Positions 7,870-18,065 are shown, counted from the first letter of the stretch. The stretch is 64,000 nt of DNA from Verrucomicrobiota bacterium (GCA_963205275.1 CAUJIH010000011.1:1-64000), one strand, 5' to 3'. Program-made: numbers and translations. Notes: a model not told the origin generated them from the sequence alone.

Positions 7870-9939
7870 ATGCTCCACTTCCGTCTCGCTGATACCTTTT
7901 CTGACAGTCTCACCAAACTCACTGCCCAAGAGCAGAAGGCGGTGAAGATGACGGTGTTTGACATGCAGATGGATCACGCTCACCCGTCGCTCCAATTTCA
8001 TCGAGTAGATAAGGCGAAGGATGCGAATTTCTGGTCGGCTCGTGCCAGCGGGGATATACGCATCATTGTGCACAAAACAGCCGCTGACTTTCTCGTCTGC
8101 TACGTGGATCATCACGATGCCGCGTATGCCTGGGCCATGAAGCGCAAAATCGTCCAACATCCCAAAACCGGGGCGATGCAGCTGGTGGAGTTAGAACACA
8201 AGCTCATTGAAATTCCACAATACAAACAGGTATCTGTAGATGCGCCCACAGAGCAGGCATCGGCCAAAAGCCTAAACTCTCTATTTGCAGATCATTCGGA
8301 TGACGAATTGCTTTCCTACGGAGTCCCAGAAGAATGGCTGGATGAGGTCAAGCAAGCCACGGAGGAAAGCTTGCTGGATCTGGCCGAGCGTCTGCCGGGG
8401 GAAGCAGCGGAGGCCTTACTGGAACTCGCGGTTGGAAATACGCCGGAACTACCACCGACGCCGGAGACTGGTGCCGCTACAGGCTTCGACCACGCAGACT
8501 CGCAACGTCGCTTCCGTCTCATTACGGACCATGATGAGCTAGAGATCGCACTGGAATACCCGTGGGAGAAGTGGACAATCTTTCTCCATCCCTCACAAAA
8601 GTCGGCAGTGGAAGCGAATTACCACGGTCCGGCACGAGTGACTGGCTCCGCTGGCACAGGAAAGACAATCGTTGCCTTGCACCGTGCCGCTTTCCTCGCC
8701 AAGGCGAATCCTCAAGCTCGTATTCTGCTCACCACCTTTTCCCAAGCATTGGCCGAATTGCTGGAAATCAAACTGGATCGATTGGTAGGCGCGGAGACGG
8801 AGTTGAGAAAGCGCATCGAACTCCGCTCGCTGCCCAAGCTGGTGCAGGAGTGGACAGGCGACTTTACAGAACCGAGTGCCGAGGAACTAGCCGAATGGAC
8901 GGCTGAAGCCATGGAATCCACGCCTGATCAATCATTTCCCCCGCGATTTGTGCGCGATGAATGGGCGCACATCTTCGATGCCTATCAGATCCATGATCTC
9001 GATGACTATCTCGCAGTGTCTCGTCATGGACGTGGCACTCGACTGGTCGCTTCTCAGCGAAAAACCATGTTTGATCTCATGGAGAACTTGCGACAGCGCA
9101 TCCACGCTGCTGGCAAGCGAACTCTGGCGGAAGTCTATCATCAGCTAGGCGAGGAGCACGCCCAGAGCTACGATCACGTCATCGTGGACGAGGCTCAAGA
9201 CCTCAGTGTCCCGGCTCTAAAATTCCTCTCTGCCATCACCAAAGAGGGAGACAACAATCTGTATTTTGCAGGAGATACTGGGCAGCGTATTTTTCAACTT
9301 CCTTTCTCTTGGAGCAGCCTAGGGATCAACATCCGTGGTCGATCTCGCACTCTGCGAGTCAATTACCGCACCAGCCACCAGATCCGCCAACGTGCCGATA
9401 CCCTGCTAGATGAGACGATCATCGACGGCGATGGCATCGAGGAATCTCGTCGTGGTATCGTGTCTGTCTTCAACGGCCCACCGCCCCAATGCTTCATTGC
9501 AGAGTCACAGGAGGAAGAAATCGAGCACGTAGTCGAGCATTTGTACGATCTGCTCGAACGTGGCTTTGCTCCTGAGCAAGTCGGCATCTTCGTGCGCAGC
9601 CGTGCGCAAATGGCACGCGCCCGTGCCACTCTGAAGCAAGCTGGTATGAAGTGGGACGAGCTAGAAAACACCCGCCATCCCAGCACCGACCGCATTTCTC
9701 TCAGCACTATGCACCTCGCCAAAGGTCTGGAATACCGCGCCGTCATCATCATGGCCTGTGACGACGAAATTATCCCTCTGGAAGAGCGCATTGAAGCCGC
9801 TCAAGATCAAGATGCCTTGGAAGAAGTGTATAACACCGAGCGCCATCTCCTCTACGTCGCCTGCACCCGTGCCCGCGAAGAACTGCTCATCACTGCCACA
9901 GATCCCGAGTCAGAGTTCCTTGCCGATAGCTTTGTCTAG
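7870..9939 (+). CDS. RelE/ParE-like domain fused to a UvrD/Rep-type superfamily 1 helicase
   Basis: A 689-residue two-part protein. Residues 1 to about 115 resemble the RelE/ParE toxin fold: the order is F.R.....HP.L.FHRV..AKD.NFWS.R...D.RII and then a basic stretch. The remainder is an SF1A helicase with Walker A GSAGTGKT near 260-267, motif II VDEAQD near 438, a NYRTSHQIR motif IV-like stretch, a late STMHLAKGLEYRAV segment and motif VI YVACTRARE. It should unwind DNA using ATP; whether the N-terminal domain acts on mRNA, gyrase or only as an adaptor cannot be told. No antitoxin-like small ORF is adjacent. It follows the REP array and lies in the same island as the restriction genes, so a defence role is plausible but inferred. 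Start ATG at 7870. Confidence 0.8.
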   Translation: MLHFRLADTFSDSLTKLTAQEQKAVKMTVFDMQMDHAHPSLQFHRVDKAKDANFWSARASGDIRIIVHKTAADFLVCYVDHHDAAYAWAMKRKIVQHPKTGAMQLVELEHKLIEIPQYKQVSVDAPTEQASAKSLNSLFADHSDDELLSYGVPEEWLDEVKQATEESLLDLAERLPGEAAEALLELAVGNTPELPPTPETGAATGFDHADSQRRFRLITDHDELEIALEYPWEKWTIFLHPSQKSAVEANYHGPARVTGSAGTGKTIVALHRAAFLAKANPQARILLTTFSQALAELLEIKLDRLVGAETELRKRIELRSLPKLVQEWTGDFTEPSAEELAEWTAEAMESTPDQSFPPRFVRDEWAHIFDAYQIHDLDDYLAVSRHGRGTRLVASQRKTMFDLMENLRQRIHAAGKRTLAEVYHQLGEEHAQSYDHVIVDEAQDLSVPALKFLSAITKEGDNNLYFAGDTGQRIFQLPFSWSSLGINIRGRSRTLRVNYRTSHQIRQRADTLLDETIIDGDGIEESRRGIVSVFNGPPPQCFIAESQEEEIEHVVEHLYDLLERGFAPEQVGIFVRSRAQMARARATLKQAGMKWDELENTRHPSTDRISLSTMHLAKGLEYRAVIIMACDDEIIPLEERIEAAQDQDALEEVYNTERHLLYVACTRAREELLITATDPESEFLADSFV

Positions 9940-9959
9940 TCCGGACCCGCGATCATCCC

Positions 9960-10005
9960 GGCGCCGCAGGCTTTGGAGTGCGGCGTGAAGCGCCGCTTTT
10001 GCGAA
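9960..10005 (+). repeat. Solitary REP-like hairpin after the helicase gene, possible terminator
   Basis: CTTTGGAGTGCGGCGTGAAG CGCCGCTTTT occupies 9971-10000. The stem GCGGCG/CGCCGC with a five-base loop is followed by TTTT, so this copy also looks like an intrinsic terminator for the gene ending at 9939. The same GCGCCGCAGG left flank is seen in the 3305 copy. Confidence 0.8.
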
Positions 10006-10102
10006 ACCCGAGCGACAGAAGGAAAAGGGTACGTTTTCAGGTGGCGGTTATTTACGGGGTCATGCAACATTTCTTAACACAACTTTCGCTCGGTTCTGGT
10101 CC

Positions 10103-10812
10103 ATGTCCGTGTACCGTCAAGAAATAATCGCAGCAGAGTTGAAACAGGTTCCCGTGCTTCATGCGGACGAAACGGGCGTGCGTTGCTGCAAAAAGACTCA
10201 TTGGCTACACGTTGTCGCACCGAGCACCTGACCCATGACAGCGACAGCGACAAGCGCGGACTGGAAGGCATGAGCGACGGCGGAGTGTTGCCGGAATATC
10301 GTAACAAACTCATGCACGACTTTTGGGGAGCCTACGACAAGCTCGAACACTGCGAACACCTGCGCTGCAATGCGCACCTGCTGAGAGAGCTCAAATCCTG
10401 CGCCGAAGACGGACACCAATGGGCGGCAGAATTGTCGGGTGCTCTGATCACGATGAAGCAGGCGCGGTACCAAGCGTTGCGTGAGGAGAAGCCGCCGGGG
10501 AAGAAGGGGCGCGTCAAGCAGAGCCGTGAGCACAACCTGCTCAAGCGCCTGAAGAAGAAGAAGGCTGAGATCATTGCCTTTCTGCACGATCCGAGCCTTC
10601 CCTTCGACAACAATCAAGCGGAGCGTGATTTGCGGATGATGAAAGTGCCGCAAAAAGTCTCTGGTTGCTTTCGCAGCGAAGACGGGGCCAAGATGTTCTG
10701 CGTCATCCGCAGCTACCTGTCCACGGCACGCAAACAAGGCCTGAGCATTATCGAGGCCATCCGCAACGCCCTGTGCGGATACCCCCAGCCCTTTGCTGTG
10801 GGTGCTGAATAG
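10103..10812 (+). pseudogene. IS66-family transposase remnant, 5'-truncated and frameshifted
   Basis: The frame starting at 10103 encodes VLHADETGVRCCKKTHWLHVV, the conserved DDE segment of IS66 transposases, and stops near 10230. The continuation (GMSDGGVLPEY, then NAHLLRELK, then NNQAERDLRMMKVPQKVSGCFRSE) lies in the other frame, the 10183-10812 ORF. A frameshift near 10222-10230 therefore breaks the gene. The N-terminal half expected for a full-length TnpC of about 500 residues is absent. The 9-bp sequence GGTACGTTT occurs at 10028-10036 and 10812-10820 and could be a target duplication, but recognisable IS66 termini were not seen. This is a dead element sitting 68 bp upstream of the TonB receptor gene. 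Confidence 0.85.
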
Positions 10813-10845
10813 GTACGTTTCTTGAAAGTTCTCTGAAAAATTCGC

Positions 10846-10873
10846 TTGCAGAATTCAGCAATTCTTTTATAAC
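10846..10873 (+). promoter_or_regulatory. Candidate promoter for the TonB receptor gene
   Basis: TTGCAG (10846-10851), a 16-bp spacer and TATAAC (10868-10873) resemble a sigma-70 promoter. The -10 element ends six bases before the ATG at 10880, so the transcript would be leaderless or nearly so. No Shine-Dalgarno sequence is visible. No cobalamin-riboswitch-like B12 box was recognised in the short space left between the IS66 remnant and the gene. Confidence 0.45.
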
Positions 10874-10879
10874 AATTCA

Positions 10880-12847
10880 ATGCATCGTTATATATTGATT
10901 TGTTGTTTCTCACTTGCCTTCACTCTTCCCGCGCTCTCGCAGGGCGACGCCACGAATCTCAATCCCACCGTGGTCGAAGCGACCAGCCCGGCACGGAAGG
11001 CGATTCAGCGGAAAGAGTCTCTTCAACAGGCACTCATGCCTAAGATTGACACGGCCACTCCTCCGTTGACCATCTCCGACGCGGCGGAAGTACCGAGCTT
11101 TCTTGAGCAGACTCTACCCTCGGTCGATACACTCTCTGCGACGGATATTCGCGTTTTGCAGAGACGCGACCTGACGGATGTATTACGCCAATCCGCCGGG
11201 CTTCATCTGGTACAGACCGGACAGATGGGAGCACAGAGTTCCCTGTTTATCCGTGGAATGGAAAGCAATCATACCGTAGTGATGTTAGATGGCCGTCGAT
11301 TGCCTCCCGGACTCGGTGGAATGTATCAGCTCGAATCACTGGATCTCTCGACTCTGGAATCAGTCCAACTGCTCCGTGGAGCGGCCAGTTCTCTCTACGG
11401 ATCGGATGCACTCGCAGGTGCGATCAATCTCCGCTCGACAGATGCTCGCTACGTAGAGTCCGACACTCTCGAGTCCTACGCTGAAGGGGGTTCATTTGAT
11501 ACATTCCGCATGGGACATAAGCTGACTCTGCGGGACGGACGAGCTTCAGCCGCCCTCGATACGAGCTGGCTGACAACGGCCAATGACCGCCCCTTTTCTG
11601 ACTACGAAAATCGTGTTCTGCGCGGTAGTTTCGCTTACGATCTGGGCGAAGGAGCATTCCTCGACGTACTCGGATACATTCAAAATTCCGATCTCCAGGT
11701 TCCGGGTTCTCGCCTGAGTCCGACTTTCCCCGAATCCCAGTTAAATCATTACCAAACCTCGCTCTTCTCCCCTCGATTCAGTGTGACTCGGGACGAATGG
11801 GATTTCTCACTGCTCTACAGCTACACAAAGAGCGATCTGGAGGCGACGAAGGATGTCTTTTTCAATGACAGCCTGCTCAAACAATGGGGCCATGAACTCG
11901 AAGCCGTCTTCCACTGGCATCCTGACAAGTCTGCGACCTACACTCTCGGTGCTGGATACTATTCCAACGGATTCGAGCGCATCCCTCTGATCCCGGGATT
12001 TTTCAATCCTGCTGCGGAGTTTGACTACGGCTATACCAGCATCTTCGCCCAAGCGGAAATGAATCTGCCTGCGAACTTTCACCTTGTGGTCGGAGGCCGT
12101 CACGACGAGCAGGACTCCTTCACCAGCAAACCCACCTGGAGCGCGCAGCTCGACTACACCGTCGAGCCGACCGGCACTGTCCTCTTTGCCAAAGCTGCGA
12201 CCGGCTATAAGGCACCATCAGGACAGGATTTCATCTACCTAGCACCGACGGTGCTCCCGTCCACACTCGCGCCGGAAGAGAGCTTCACCCGTGAGTTCGG
12301 CTTGCGGCAGCCGATCTTTAATCCGCGAAGCTCGATTTCCGTTACCTATTTCGAAAATAAAATCGATAATCTGATCGACATCGATCCCTTCACCTTCGTC
12401 AATCCTGCCATCGTCGATACGGAGAGTTCAGGAGTGGAGTTGGAGACGGTTCTGTCGCCTACGGAGAATCTCAGCTTTTACGTGAATGCTACTTGGTTGG
12501 ATGCACACGTCCTGCGCGGTCAGTATCTCGGCGGGTTTGGTGGCAATCCCGGTGATCGTCTGCCGCGCCGTCCCGAGTTCGCTCTCTCCGGAGGAGTTGT
12601 GTATTCTGGCGATGGCTGGAAGCTCGGCGCTGAGTTAAGTGGTGCCTATAAGAGGCTCGATACTCCCGGCGTGATTCTCGACGATTACACGGTAGCGAGA
12701 ATCTTCGGTAGCTACGAGATTACCGACCAAGTGGAAATCTATGGCCGGATCGAGAATCTTTTCGATCACGATTACGAGACGACCCGAGGCTTTGATGCAG
12801 CCGGACTCGGTGCCTTCGCCGGAGTGCGTATTCTCTGGGGTAAATAA
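10880..12847 (+). CDS. TonB-dependent outer-membrane receptor, probable vitamin B12 receptor (BtuB-like)
   Basis: A 655-residue receptor. It has a signal peptide (MHRYILICCFSLAFTLPALS), then a plug domain with LTDVLRQSAGLHLV, SLFIRGMESNHTVVMLDG and ...GSDALAGAINL, and a 22-strand-type barrel ending in FDHDYETTRGFDAAG...GVRILWG. The length and plug sequence resemble BtuB. The next gene, 42 bp downstream, is the cobalamin-dependent methionine synthase, so B12 import is the best guess; an iron or other chelate cannot be excluded from sequence alone. It would use the TonB-ExbBD system, which is not in this window. A decayed IS66 copy lies directly upstream and may have replaced the native leader. 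Confidence 0.82.
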   Translation: MHRYILICCFSLAFTLPALSQGDATNLNPTVVEATSPARKAIQRKESLQQALMPKIDTATPPLTISDAAEVPSFLEQTLPSVDTLSATDIRVLQRRDLTDVLRQSAGLHLVQTGQMGAQSSLFIRGMESNHTVVMLDGRRLPPGLGGMYQLESLDLSTLESVQLLRGAASSLYGSDALAGAINLRSTDARYVESDTLESYAEGGSFDTFRMGHKLTLRDGRASAALDTSWLTTANDRPFSDYENRVLRGSFAYDLGEGAFLDVLGYIQNSDLQVPGSRLSPTFPESQLNHYQTSLFSPRFSVTRDEWDFSLLYSYTKSDLEATKDVFFNDSLLKQWGHELEAVFHWHPDKSATYTLGAGYYSNGFERIPLIPGFFNPAAEFDYGYTSIFAQAEMNLPANFHLVVGGRHDEQDSFTSKPTWSAQLDYTVEPTGTVLFAKAATGYKAPSGQDFIYLAPTVLPSTLAPEESFTREFGLRQPIFNPRSSISVTYFENKIDNLIDIDPFTFVNPAIVDTESSGVELETVLSPTENLSFYVNATWLDAHVLRGQYLGGFGGNPGDRLPRRPEFALSGGVVYSGDGWKLGAELSGAYKRLDTPGVILDDYTVARIFGSYEITDQVEIYGRIENLFDHDYETTRGFDAAGLGAFAGVRILWGK

Positions 12848-12889
12848 GCCCGGAGTCTCTCCTCCATATCCTCCCCTCCTTTCTTATTT

Positions 12890-15800
12890 ATGAAAACTTC
12901 GCCATACCATCCATCAGAACTCACTCGTGACCTTCAGGCGGAACTGAAAAAGCGCATTCTCGTGATCGATGGAGCCATGGGAACCACGATCCGTGAATAT
13001 AAGCTCACGGAGGCAGAGGCACGTGGCGAGGCCTTCGCGAGCAACAAAAAGGATCTGCTCAATAATGGAGACATCCTCTCGATCACCCGACCCGATGTGA
13101 TCGGCGATATTCACAAGCGCTTCCTGGAGGCGGGGGCCGATATCCTTATCACAAACACCTTTTCTGGCACCATCCTTGCCCAGAGCGAATTTTTCGTCAC
13201 CGATCCACGAGAGTCGGGGAAAGGTCGCAAAGACCCGGAATTCTTCGCACGTGAGGTGTGCGACAATGAATTCCTCCGCGATCTGAGCTGGAACCTGAAC
13301 GTCGAATCCGCAAAGCTTGCTCGTCAATGGTGCGACCGATTCAGTCATGACACAGGTCGCCGCCGCTACGTCGCCGGATCAATCGGTCCGATGACCGTCT
13401 CTCTGACGAATGCCCCCGATGCGGACGACCCCGTATTCCGTGTCATCACTTTCGACCAAGTGCGTGATGCCTATAAACAACAGGTGAAAGCCCTCATCGA
13501 GGGAGGAGCGGACATCATGCTCGTCGAAACGATTTTCGATTCTCTGAACGCCAAAGCCGCTCTCGTCGCTCTGCAGGAGGTTTTTGAAGAAGAAGGACGC
13601 GAGTTTCCCATCATCGTATCTGCCGCTGTCGGTCGCGGAGGTGAGACAATGATCTCGGCTCAGAAGGCGGAGGCTCTCTGGAATGCAGTGGCCCACGTTC
13701 ATCCGTTAGCCATCGGACTCAACTGTTCACTCGGCCCAGATCTGATGGCTCCCCACCTGGCGGAACTCGCACGCGTCGCTGGCACGAATATCTCCGTCTA
13801 TCCCAATGCCGGTCTTCCGAATCCACTCGCTCCCACCGGCTTCGACCTGCTCCCTCCAGACATGGCACGTGAGATCGAAAGCTTCGCCGCTAACGGATTG
13901 GTCAATCTCGTCGGTGGTTGTTGCGGGAATTCTGCTGACCACATCGCCGCCATCGCGAAAGTTGCGGAGCGCTACGCACCTCGCTCGATTCCGGCACTAG
14001 CTCCGGCGATGCGTCTCAGCGGATCTGAGGTATTCAATCAGACTCATGAGCGGGGATTCCTCATGATCGGCGAACGAACGAATGTAATGGGTTCGCCAAA
14101 GTTTTCGAAAATGGTAAAGGCGGGGCAACTGGAAGAAGCTGCTGCCATCGCTCGTCAGCAAGTGGAGAACGGAGCACCCGTGATCGACGTCTGTATGGAC
14201 GAAGGAATGCTCGACGGCGTGGACATGATGAACCGCTTCCTACACATCCTAGCAGGCGAACCCGACGTCGCAGCCGTGCCTGTGATGGTCGATTCCTCAA
14301 AATGGAGCGTCATTCAGGCTGGCCTCAAATGCTTGCAGGGCAAAGGGATCGTGAACTCGATCTCCCTGAAGGAAGGCGAGGAAGTCTTCATCGCCCATGC
14401 CCGAGAGGTAATGAAATATGGTGCCGCAGTCGTCGTGATGGCTTTCGACGAACAAGGTCAGGCGTCGAGCTACGAAGACAAAATCCGGATCTGTGAGCGA
14501 GCCTATCGAATTCTGGTGGATCAAGTAGGCTTCGACCCAGAGGACATTATCTTCGATCCGAATATCCTGACCATCGCTACCGGGATGGAGGAGCACAACA
14601 ACTACGCAGTCGATTTTATCAAGGCCACTCGCTGGATCAAAGAGAATCTGCCGGGGGCCAAGGTCAGCGGCGGAGTCTCGAACATCTCCTTCTCCTTTCG
14701 TGGAAACAACGCCGTGCGCGAGGCGATGCACTCCGTCTTCCTCTACCACGCCGGGAAAGCTGGCATGGACATGGGGATCGTAAATGCCGGAATGCTGGGA
14801 GTCTATGATCAGATCGAGCCGAAACTGAAGAAACTTGTCGAAGACGTTGTCCTAAATCTCCTACCGGAAGCCACGGAGGAGCTGATCAATTACGCTGAAG
14901 AATTGAAAGCTCAGGGCGCTGGGAAAAAGGACAATGGAGAAAACACTGCTCTCGCTTGGCGTTCGGGGAACTATGCTGAACGTATTTCCCATGCGATCGT
15001 TCGGGGAATCGTCGATTTTGTTGAGGAAGACACAGAGGAAGCCCGTGCGGCACTGGGAAAACCACTCGACGTGATCGAAGGCCCTCTCATGGACGGGATG
15101 AAGATCGTGGGAGAACTCTTCGGAGCTGGAAAAATGTTCCTCCCTCAGGTCGTTAAAAGCGCCCGGGTAATGAAAAAGGCCGTCGCCTATCTCGAACCTT
15201 TCATGCTCGCTGAGAAAGAGGAAGGCGCAGAAGATAACGCCCCCGTCGTGGTAACATGCACAGTGAAAGGTGATGTCCATGACATTGGAAAAAATATTGT
15301 TGGTGTCGTATTGAGTTGCAATGGCTATAAGGTCATCGATCTCGGCGTGATGGTTGACTGCGACCGCATCCTCACTGCCGCGAAGGAGTACAAGGCCGAC
15401 ATCATCGGCTTCAGCGGGCTGATCACTCCTTCACTCGACGAGATGATCTACAATGCCAAAGAGTTTCAGCGCCGAGGTGAAACCATCCCAATCCTCATCG
15501 GCGGAGCGACTACCTCACGAGCACACACAGCGGTAAAAATCGCGCCGAACTATTCCAATCCGGTCGTACATGTGCTCGATGCGTCACTGGTCGTCGGAGT
15601 GTGCAATTCCCTGCTATCTGAAAATCTGCGCGAGCAATTTCTCGCGGACAATCTCGCCCGGCAGGCACACGAACGTGAGCTGTTTTCCGGCAAGGTTTCC
15701 CAAACCGTTTACGTTCCCTACGAAGAAGCTCTCCAGGCGGGGGACAAAGTGGACTGGGCGACTGTCGAAATTGCCGCAGCACCAGAGATTGGCAGTCATG

Positions 15801-16684
15801 TGATCGACCCTTTCTCTTTGGAAGAAATCGCGGAGATCATGGACTGGACTCCCTTCTTCCATGCTTGGCAGTTGCGCGGGGTGTTTCCGAAGATTCTTCA
15901 GCACGAGAAACACGGCGAGACAGCACGCAAGCTCTACGAAGATGCTCTGCGCATCCGTGATGAACTGATCGCTAACCAGCGTATCTATGCGCGTGGCGTC
16001 TGGGGTATCTGGCCCGCCGCATCCACTGGACAGGACGTGCAGCTCTACACCGACGAATCGCGCTCGGATATTTTGGAAACTTTCTATTTCCTTCGTCAAC
16101 AGAAAGAAAAAGTCCAAGCGAGTTCGGCGCATCTGAGTCTCGCCGACTTCGTAGCTCCGATCAGCAGTGGACGGTCAGACTATCTCGGTGCATTCGCCGT
16201 GACGGCAGGAAATGAAGTCGAAGAGTACGCGAAATCCTTCCGTGATGCGGGCGATGATTACACCGCCATTATTATTCAAGCTCTGGCGGACCGCTTTGCG
16301 GAAGGATCGGCTGAGTTACTGCATCGAAAAGTACGGCAGTTCATGGGCTTTGGAAAAAGTGAGAATCTGACCGTCGAGGATATGATCGCCGAACGCTATC
16401 GTGGCATCCGCCCCGCCGCCGGATACCCCGCCTGTCCGGATCACTCTGAGAAAAAGACCCTCTGGCGCTTGCTCGATGTTGAAGCAAAAACCGGTATCCA
16501 GATCACCGAAAGCTACGCCATGTTCCCGCCTTCGAGCGTCAGTGGTCTGTATTTCTTCAACGAGGCCGCACGGTATTTCAACGTCGGGAAAATCGATCGC
16601 GACCAGTTCGACTCCTATGCACAGCGCAAAGGCATGACACAAACCGAGGCCGACAAGTGGCTAGCGCCTTGCTTGGAGGAGTGA
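12890..16684 (+). CDS. metH: Cobalamin-dependent methionine synthase
   Basis: A 1264-residue cytosolic enzyme that moves a methyl group from 5-methyltetrahydrofolate to homocysteine via methylcobalamin. All four modules are visible. The homocysteine domain (about 10-340) has zinc cysteines in NCSLGP and GGCCGN. The pterin domain (about 360-640) contains GERTNVMGS and [11 protein letters not shown]. The B12 domain has the haem-like ligand motif DVHDIGKN near 795 and GFSGLITPS. The reactivation domain (about 930-1264) has [12 protein letters not shown]. Length is close to the usual 1,230 or so. It follows the putative B12 receptor by 42 bp and is probably co-transcribed with it. The start ATG at 12890 leads directly into the conserved domain. 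Confidence 0.97.
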   Translation: MKTSPYHPSELTRDLQAELKKRILVIDGAMGTTIREYKLTEAEARGEAFASNKKDLLNNGDILSITRPDVIGDIHKRFLEAGADILITNTFSGTILAQSEFFVTDPRESGKGRKDPEFFAREVCDNEFLRDLSWNLNVESAKLARQWCDRFSHDTGRRRYVAGSIGPMTVSLTNAPDADDPVFRVITFDQVRDAYKQQVKALIEGGADIMLVETIFDSLNAKAALVALQEVFEEEGREFPIIVSAAVGRGGETMISAQKAEALWNAVAHVHPLAIGLNCSLGPDLMAPHLAELARVAGTNISVYPNAGLPNPLAPTGFDLLPPDMAREIESFAANGLVNLVGGCCGNSADHIAAIAKVAERYAPRSIPALAPAMRLSGSEVFNQTHERGFLMIGERTNVMGSPKFSKMVKAGQLEEAAAIARQQVENGAPVIDVCMDEGMLDGVDMMNRFLHILAGEPDVAAVPVMVDSSKWSVIQAGLKCLQGKGIVNSISLKEGEEVFIAHAREVMKYGAAVVVMAFDEQGQASSYEDKIRICERAYRILVDQVGFDPEDIIFDPNILTIATGMEEHNNYAVDFIKATRWIKENLPGAKVSGGVSNISFSFRGNNAVREAMHSVFLYHAGKAGMDMGIVNAGMLGVYDQIEPKLKKLVEDVVLNLLPEATEELINYAEELKAQGAGKKDNGENTALAWRSGNYAERISHAIVRGIVDFVEEDTEEARAALGKPLDVIEGPLMDGMKIVGELFGAGKMFLPQVVKSARVMKKAVAYLEPFMLAEKEEGAEDNAPVVVTCTVKGDVHDIGKNIVGVVLSCNGYKVIDLGVMVDCDRILTAAKEYKADIIGFSGLITPSLDEMIYNAKEFQRRGETIPILIGGATTSRAHTAVKIAPNYSNPVVHVLDASLVVGVCNSLLSENLREQFLADNLARQAHERELFSGKVSQTVYVPYEEALQAGDKVDWATVEIAAAPEIGSHVIDPFSLEEIAEIMDWTPFFHAWQLRGVFPKILQHEKHGETARKLYEDALRIRDELIANQRIYARGVWGIWPAASTGQDVQLYTDESRSDILETFYFLRQQKEKVQASSAHLSLADFVAPISSGRSDYLGAFAVTAGNEVEEYAKSFRDAGDDYTAIIIQALADRFAEGSAELLHRKVRQFMGFGKSENLTVEDMIAERYRGIRPAAGYPACPDHSEKKTLWRLLDVEAKTGIQITESYAMFPPSSVSGLYFFNEAARYFNVGKIDRDQFDSYAQRKGMTQTEADKWLAPCLEE

Positions 16685-16729
16685 GGAATTCGCAGCGAGA
16701 TCGACTACTGATCGCACGGCGCCTTAAAA

Positions 16730-16801
16730 AATCTCCTTCTCCGACCCTGTCGAACGCCCAATGACGAATCGGCGTATCGGCAGCGACACAAGAAGGAGAT
16801 T
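16730..16801. terminator. Inverted repeat between convergent metH and phosphatase genes
   Basis: AATCTCCTTCT (16730-16740) and AGAAGGAGATT (16791-16801) are perfect 11-bp complements with about 50 bases between them, in the 140-bp gap where two genes end facing each other. Flanking A and T residues make a bidirectional terminator plausible, although the loop is long. Confidence 0.5.
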
Positions 16802-16824
16802 CTCGGAATTTCACTGGGCCTGAC

Positions 16825-17841
16825 TCAGCCAATCTGAACAGAACCGTCGAGGCTCTTCGTGAACTTGTGCACAACCTCACCTTTCGCATTGTGATACGTG
16901 AAAAGTATCTTGTCAGCGCTCAGATTCATGTGGAGAAAGCCATTAATCCCCTCCCCATAGGGAATCGGTCGCTTGGTGCTGATCACGGGACGTGTGGTCG
17001 CTCCCCCTGCGCCGGCCAATAGGAATGAGGTGAACTTCCCGTCGATCTCGATATGCTGGAGATCGTGATCGTGTCCGGCTAGGTAGGCATGGACTTTGTG
17101 CTCCTGAAAGAGTGGCCCCCATGAATCGATCAGACGCTGTGTGTCCTTGTGCGAACCGTTGCTGTAGAGCGGAAAGTGCGACATAACAATTGTAAAGGGA
17201 GCACGCGGTTTAGCCAACTCCTCCTTCAGCCAAGCATCCTGTTCAGCCGCTTCCTTTTTAGTTCGATATGTAAAGGTTTTCCCGGTTTTCTTGTTTCTGG
17301 AAGTGCCGACCGTATTGCTGTCGAGAGCGATCACCGTTGCATACGGTGAGGCCTCCGGCCCCAGTTCAAAGCGGAACCACTTGGCCGGCATTTTCCAACG
17401 CGTCCCCGGCTTTTTGGAATATTCCAACTGCACCTTCTCACCGCCGATGTTGTTCGAGTAATCGTGATTCCCTAGCACAGCATAAAACGGGCCGGGAAAA
17501 ACAGAAGCCGGGTACATATCTTCAAACACTTCTTTCCAAAGCGTCGAGTCCACGGAGAACTTTCCTTTATCTACTGCGTAGAAATTATCTCCGAGCAAGA
17601 GCATGCAATCGGGAGTCAGATTCGATGTCTGACAAAATTTCGCCATGGTTTCCGCAACCTTCTTTTGAGCAGCACCAGTTGTACCGAAGTCACCGATGAT
17701 CAGTGCGTTTACTGATTTTCCATCACCCGCCGCTCCATGCACGGATCGGGAGAGGAGATCTAGGGAGAGAAGTGCGCCGGAGCCGAGGAGTGTCTTTAAC
17801 GTACGGCGGCGACTGGGATGACTTTGGCTCGTTTCGATCAT
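16825..17841 (-). CDS. Tat-exported metallophosphoesterase (purple acid phosphatase-like)
   Basis: A 338-residue calcineurin-like phosphoesterase. The N-terminus carries a twin-arginine signal (RRRTLKTLLGSGALL). The metal-binding blocks appear in order: GDFGT near 50, LLGDNFY near 82, GNHD near 124, VMSHFPLY near 218 and AGHDHD near 256. This is the pattern of acid phosphatases and related enzymes with a dinuclear metal centre, and it would release phosphate outside the cytoplasm. It is followed, beyond a 400-bp gap, by a second exported phosphatase on the same strand, which suggests phosphate scavenging. Substrate is unknown. The ATG at 17841 is required to include the Tat motif. Confidence 0.88.
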   Translation of the reverse strand: MIETSQSHPSRRRTLKTLLGSGALLSLDLLSRSVHGAAGDGKSVNALIIGDFGTTGAAQKKVAETMAKFCQTSNLTPDCMLLLGDNFYAVDKGKFSVDSTLWKEVFEDMYPASVFPGPFYAVLGNHDYSNNIGGEKVQLEYSKKPGTRWKMPAKWFRFELGPEASPYATVIALDSNTVGTSRNKKTGKTFTYRTKKEAAEQDAWLKEELAKPRAPFTIVMSHFPLYSNGSHKDTQRLIDSWGPLFQEHKVHAYLAGHDHDLQHIEIDGKFTSFLLAGAGGATTRPVISTKRPIPYGEGINGFLHMNLSADKILFTYHNAKGEVVHKFTKSLDGSVQIG

Positions 17842-17955
17842 GGGAATAAGTTAGAAGTAGATGTTGATGGGAGTCTGGAGAACAGCCTGAATGAATTCTG
17901 GGACTATAAGAGGTTATCGCCATAGTGGGAGCGGCGCAGTTACGGTAATTTTTGT

Positions 17956-17971
17956 AAAATCTACCGATTTT
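17956..17971. other. Short palindromic hairpin in the gap between the two phosphatase genes
   Basis: AAAATC TACC GATTTT forms a six-base stem with a four-base loop. It lies in the AT-richer 17,842-18,239 gap, upstream of the metallophosphoesterase start. It may be an operator or part of the promoter; no further support is visible. Confidence 0.3.
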
Positions 17972-18065
17972 AAGTATCGCGTCTTGAAACCAAATCCGAC
18001 AAAAGAACGGAAAAGAGAAGCACTTCGACGCGAGCTAACTACCCTAATGATCGCTATCGTAGGGC

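Noticed and set aside
10813-10879. Cobalamin riboswitch upstream of the B12 receptor
   Set aside because: Only 67 bp are available and no B12-box-like sequence was seen.
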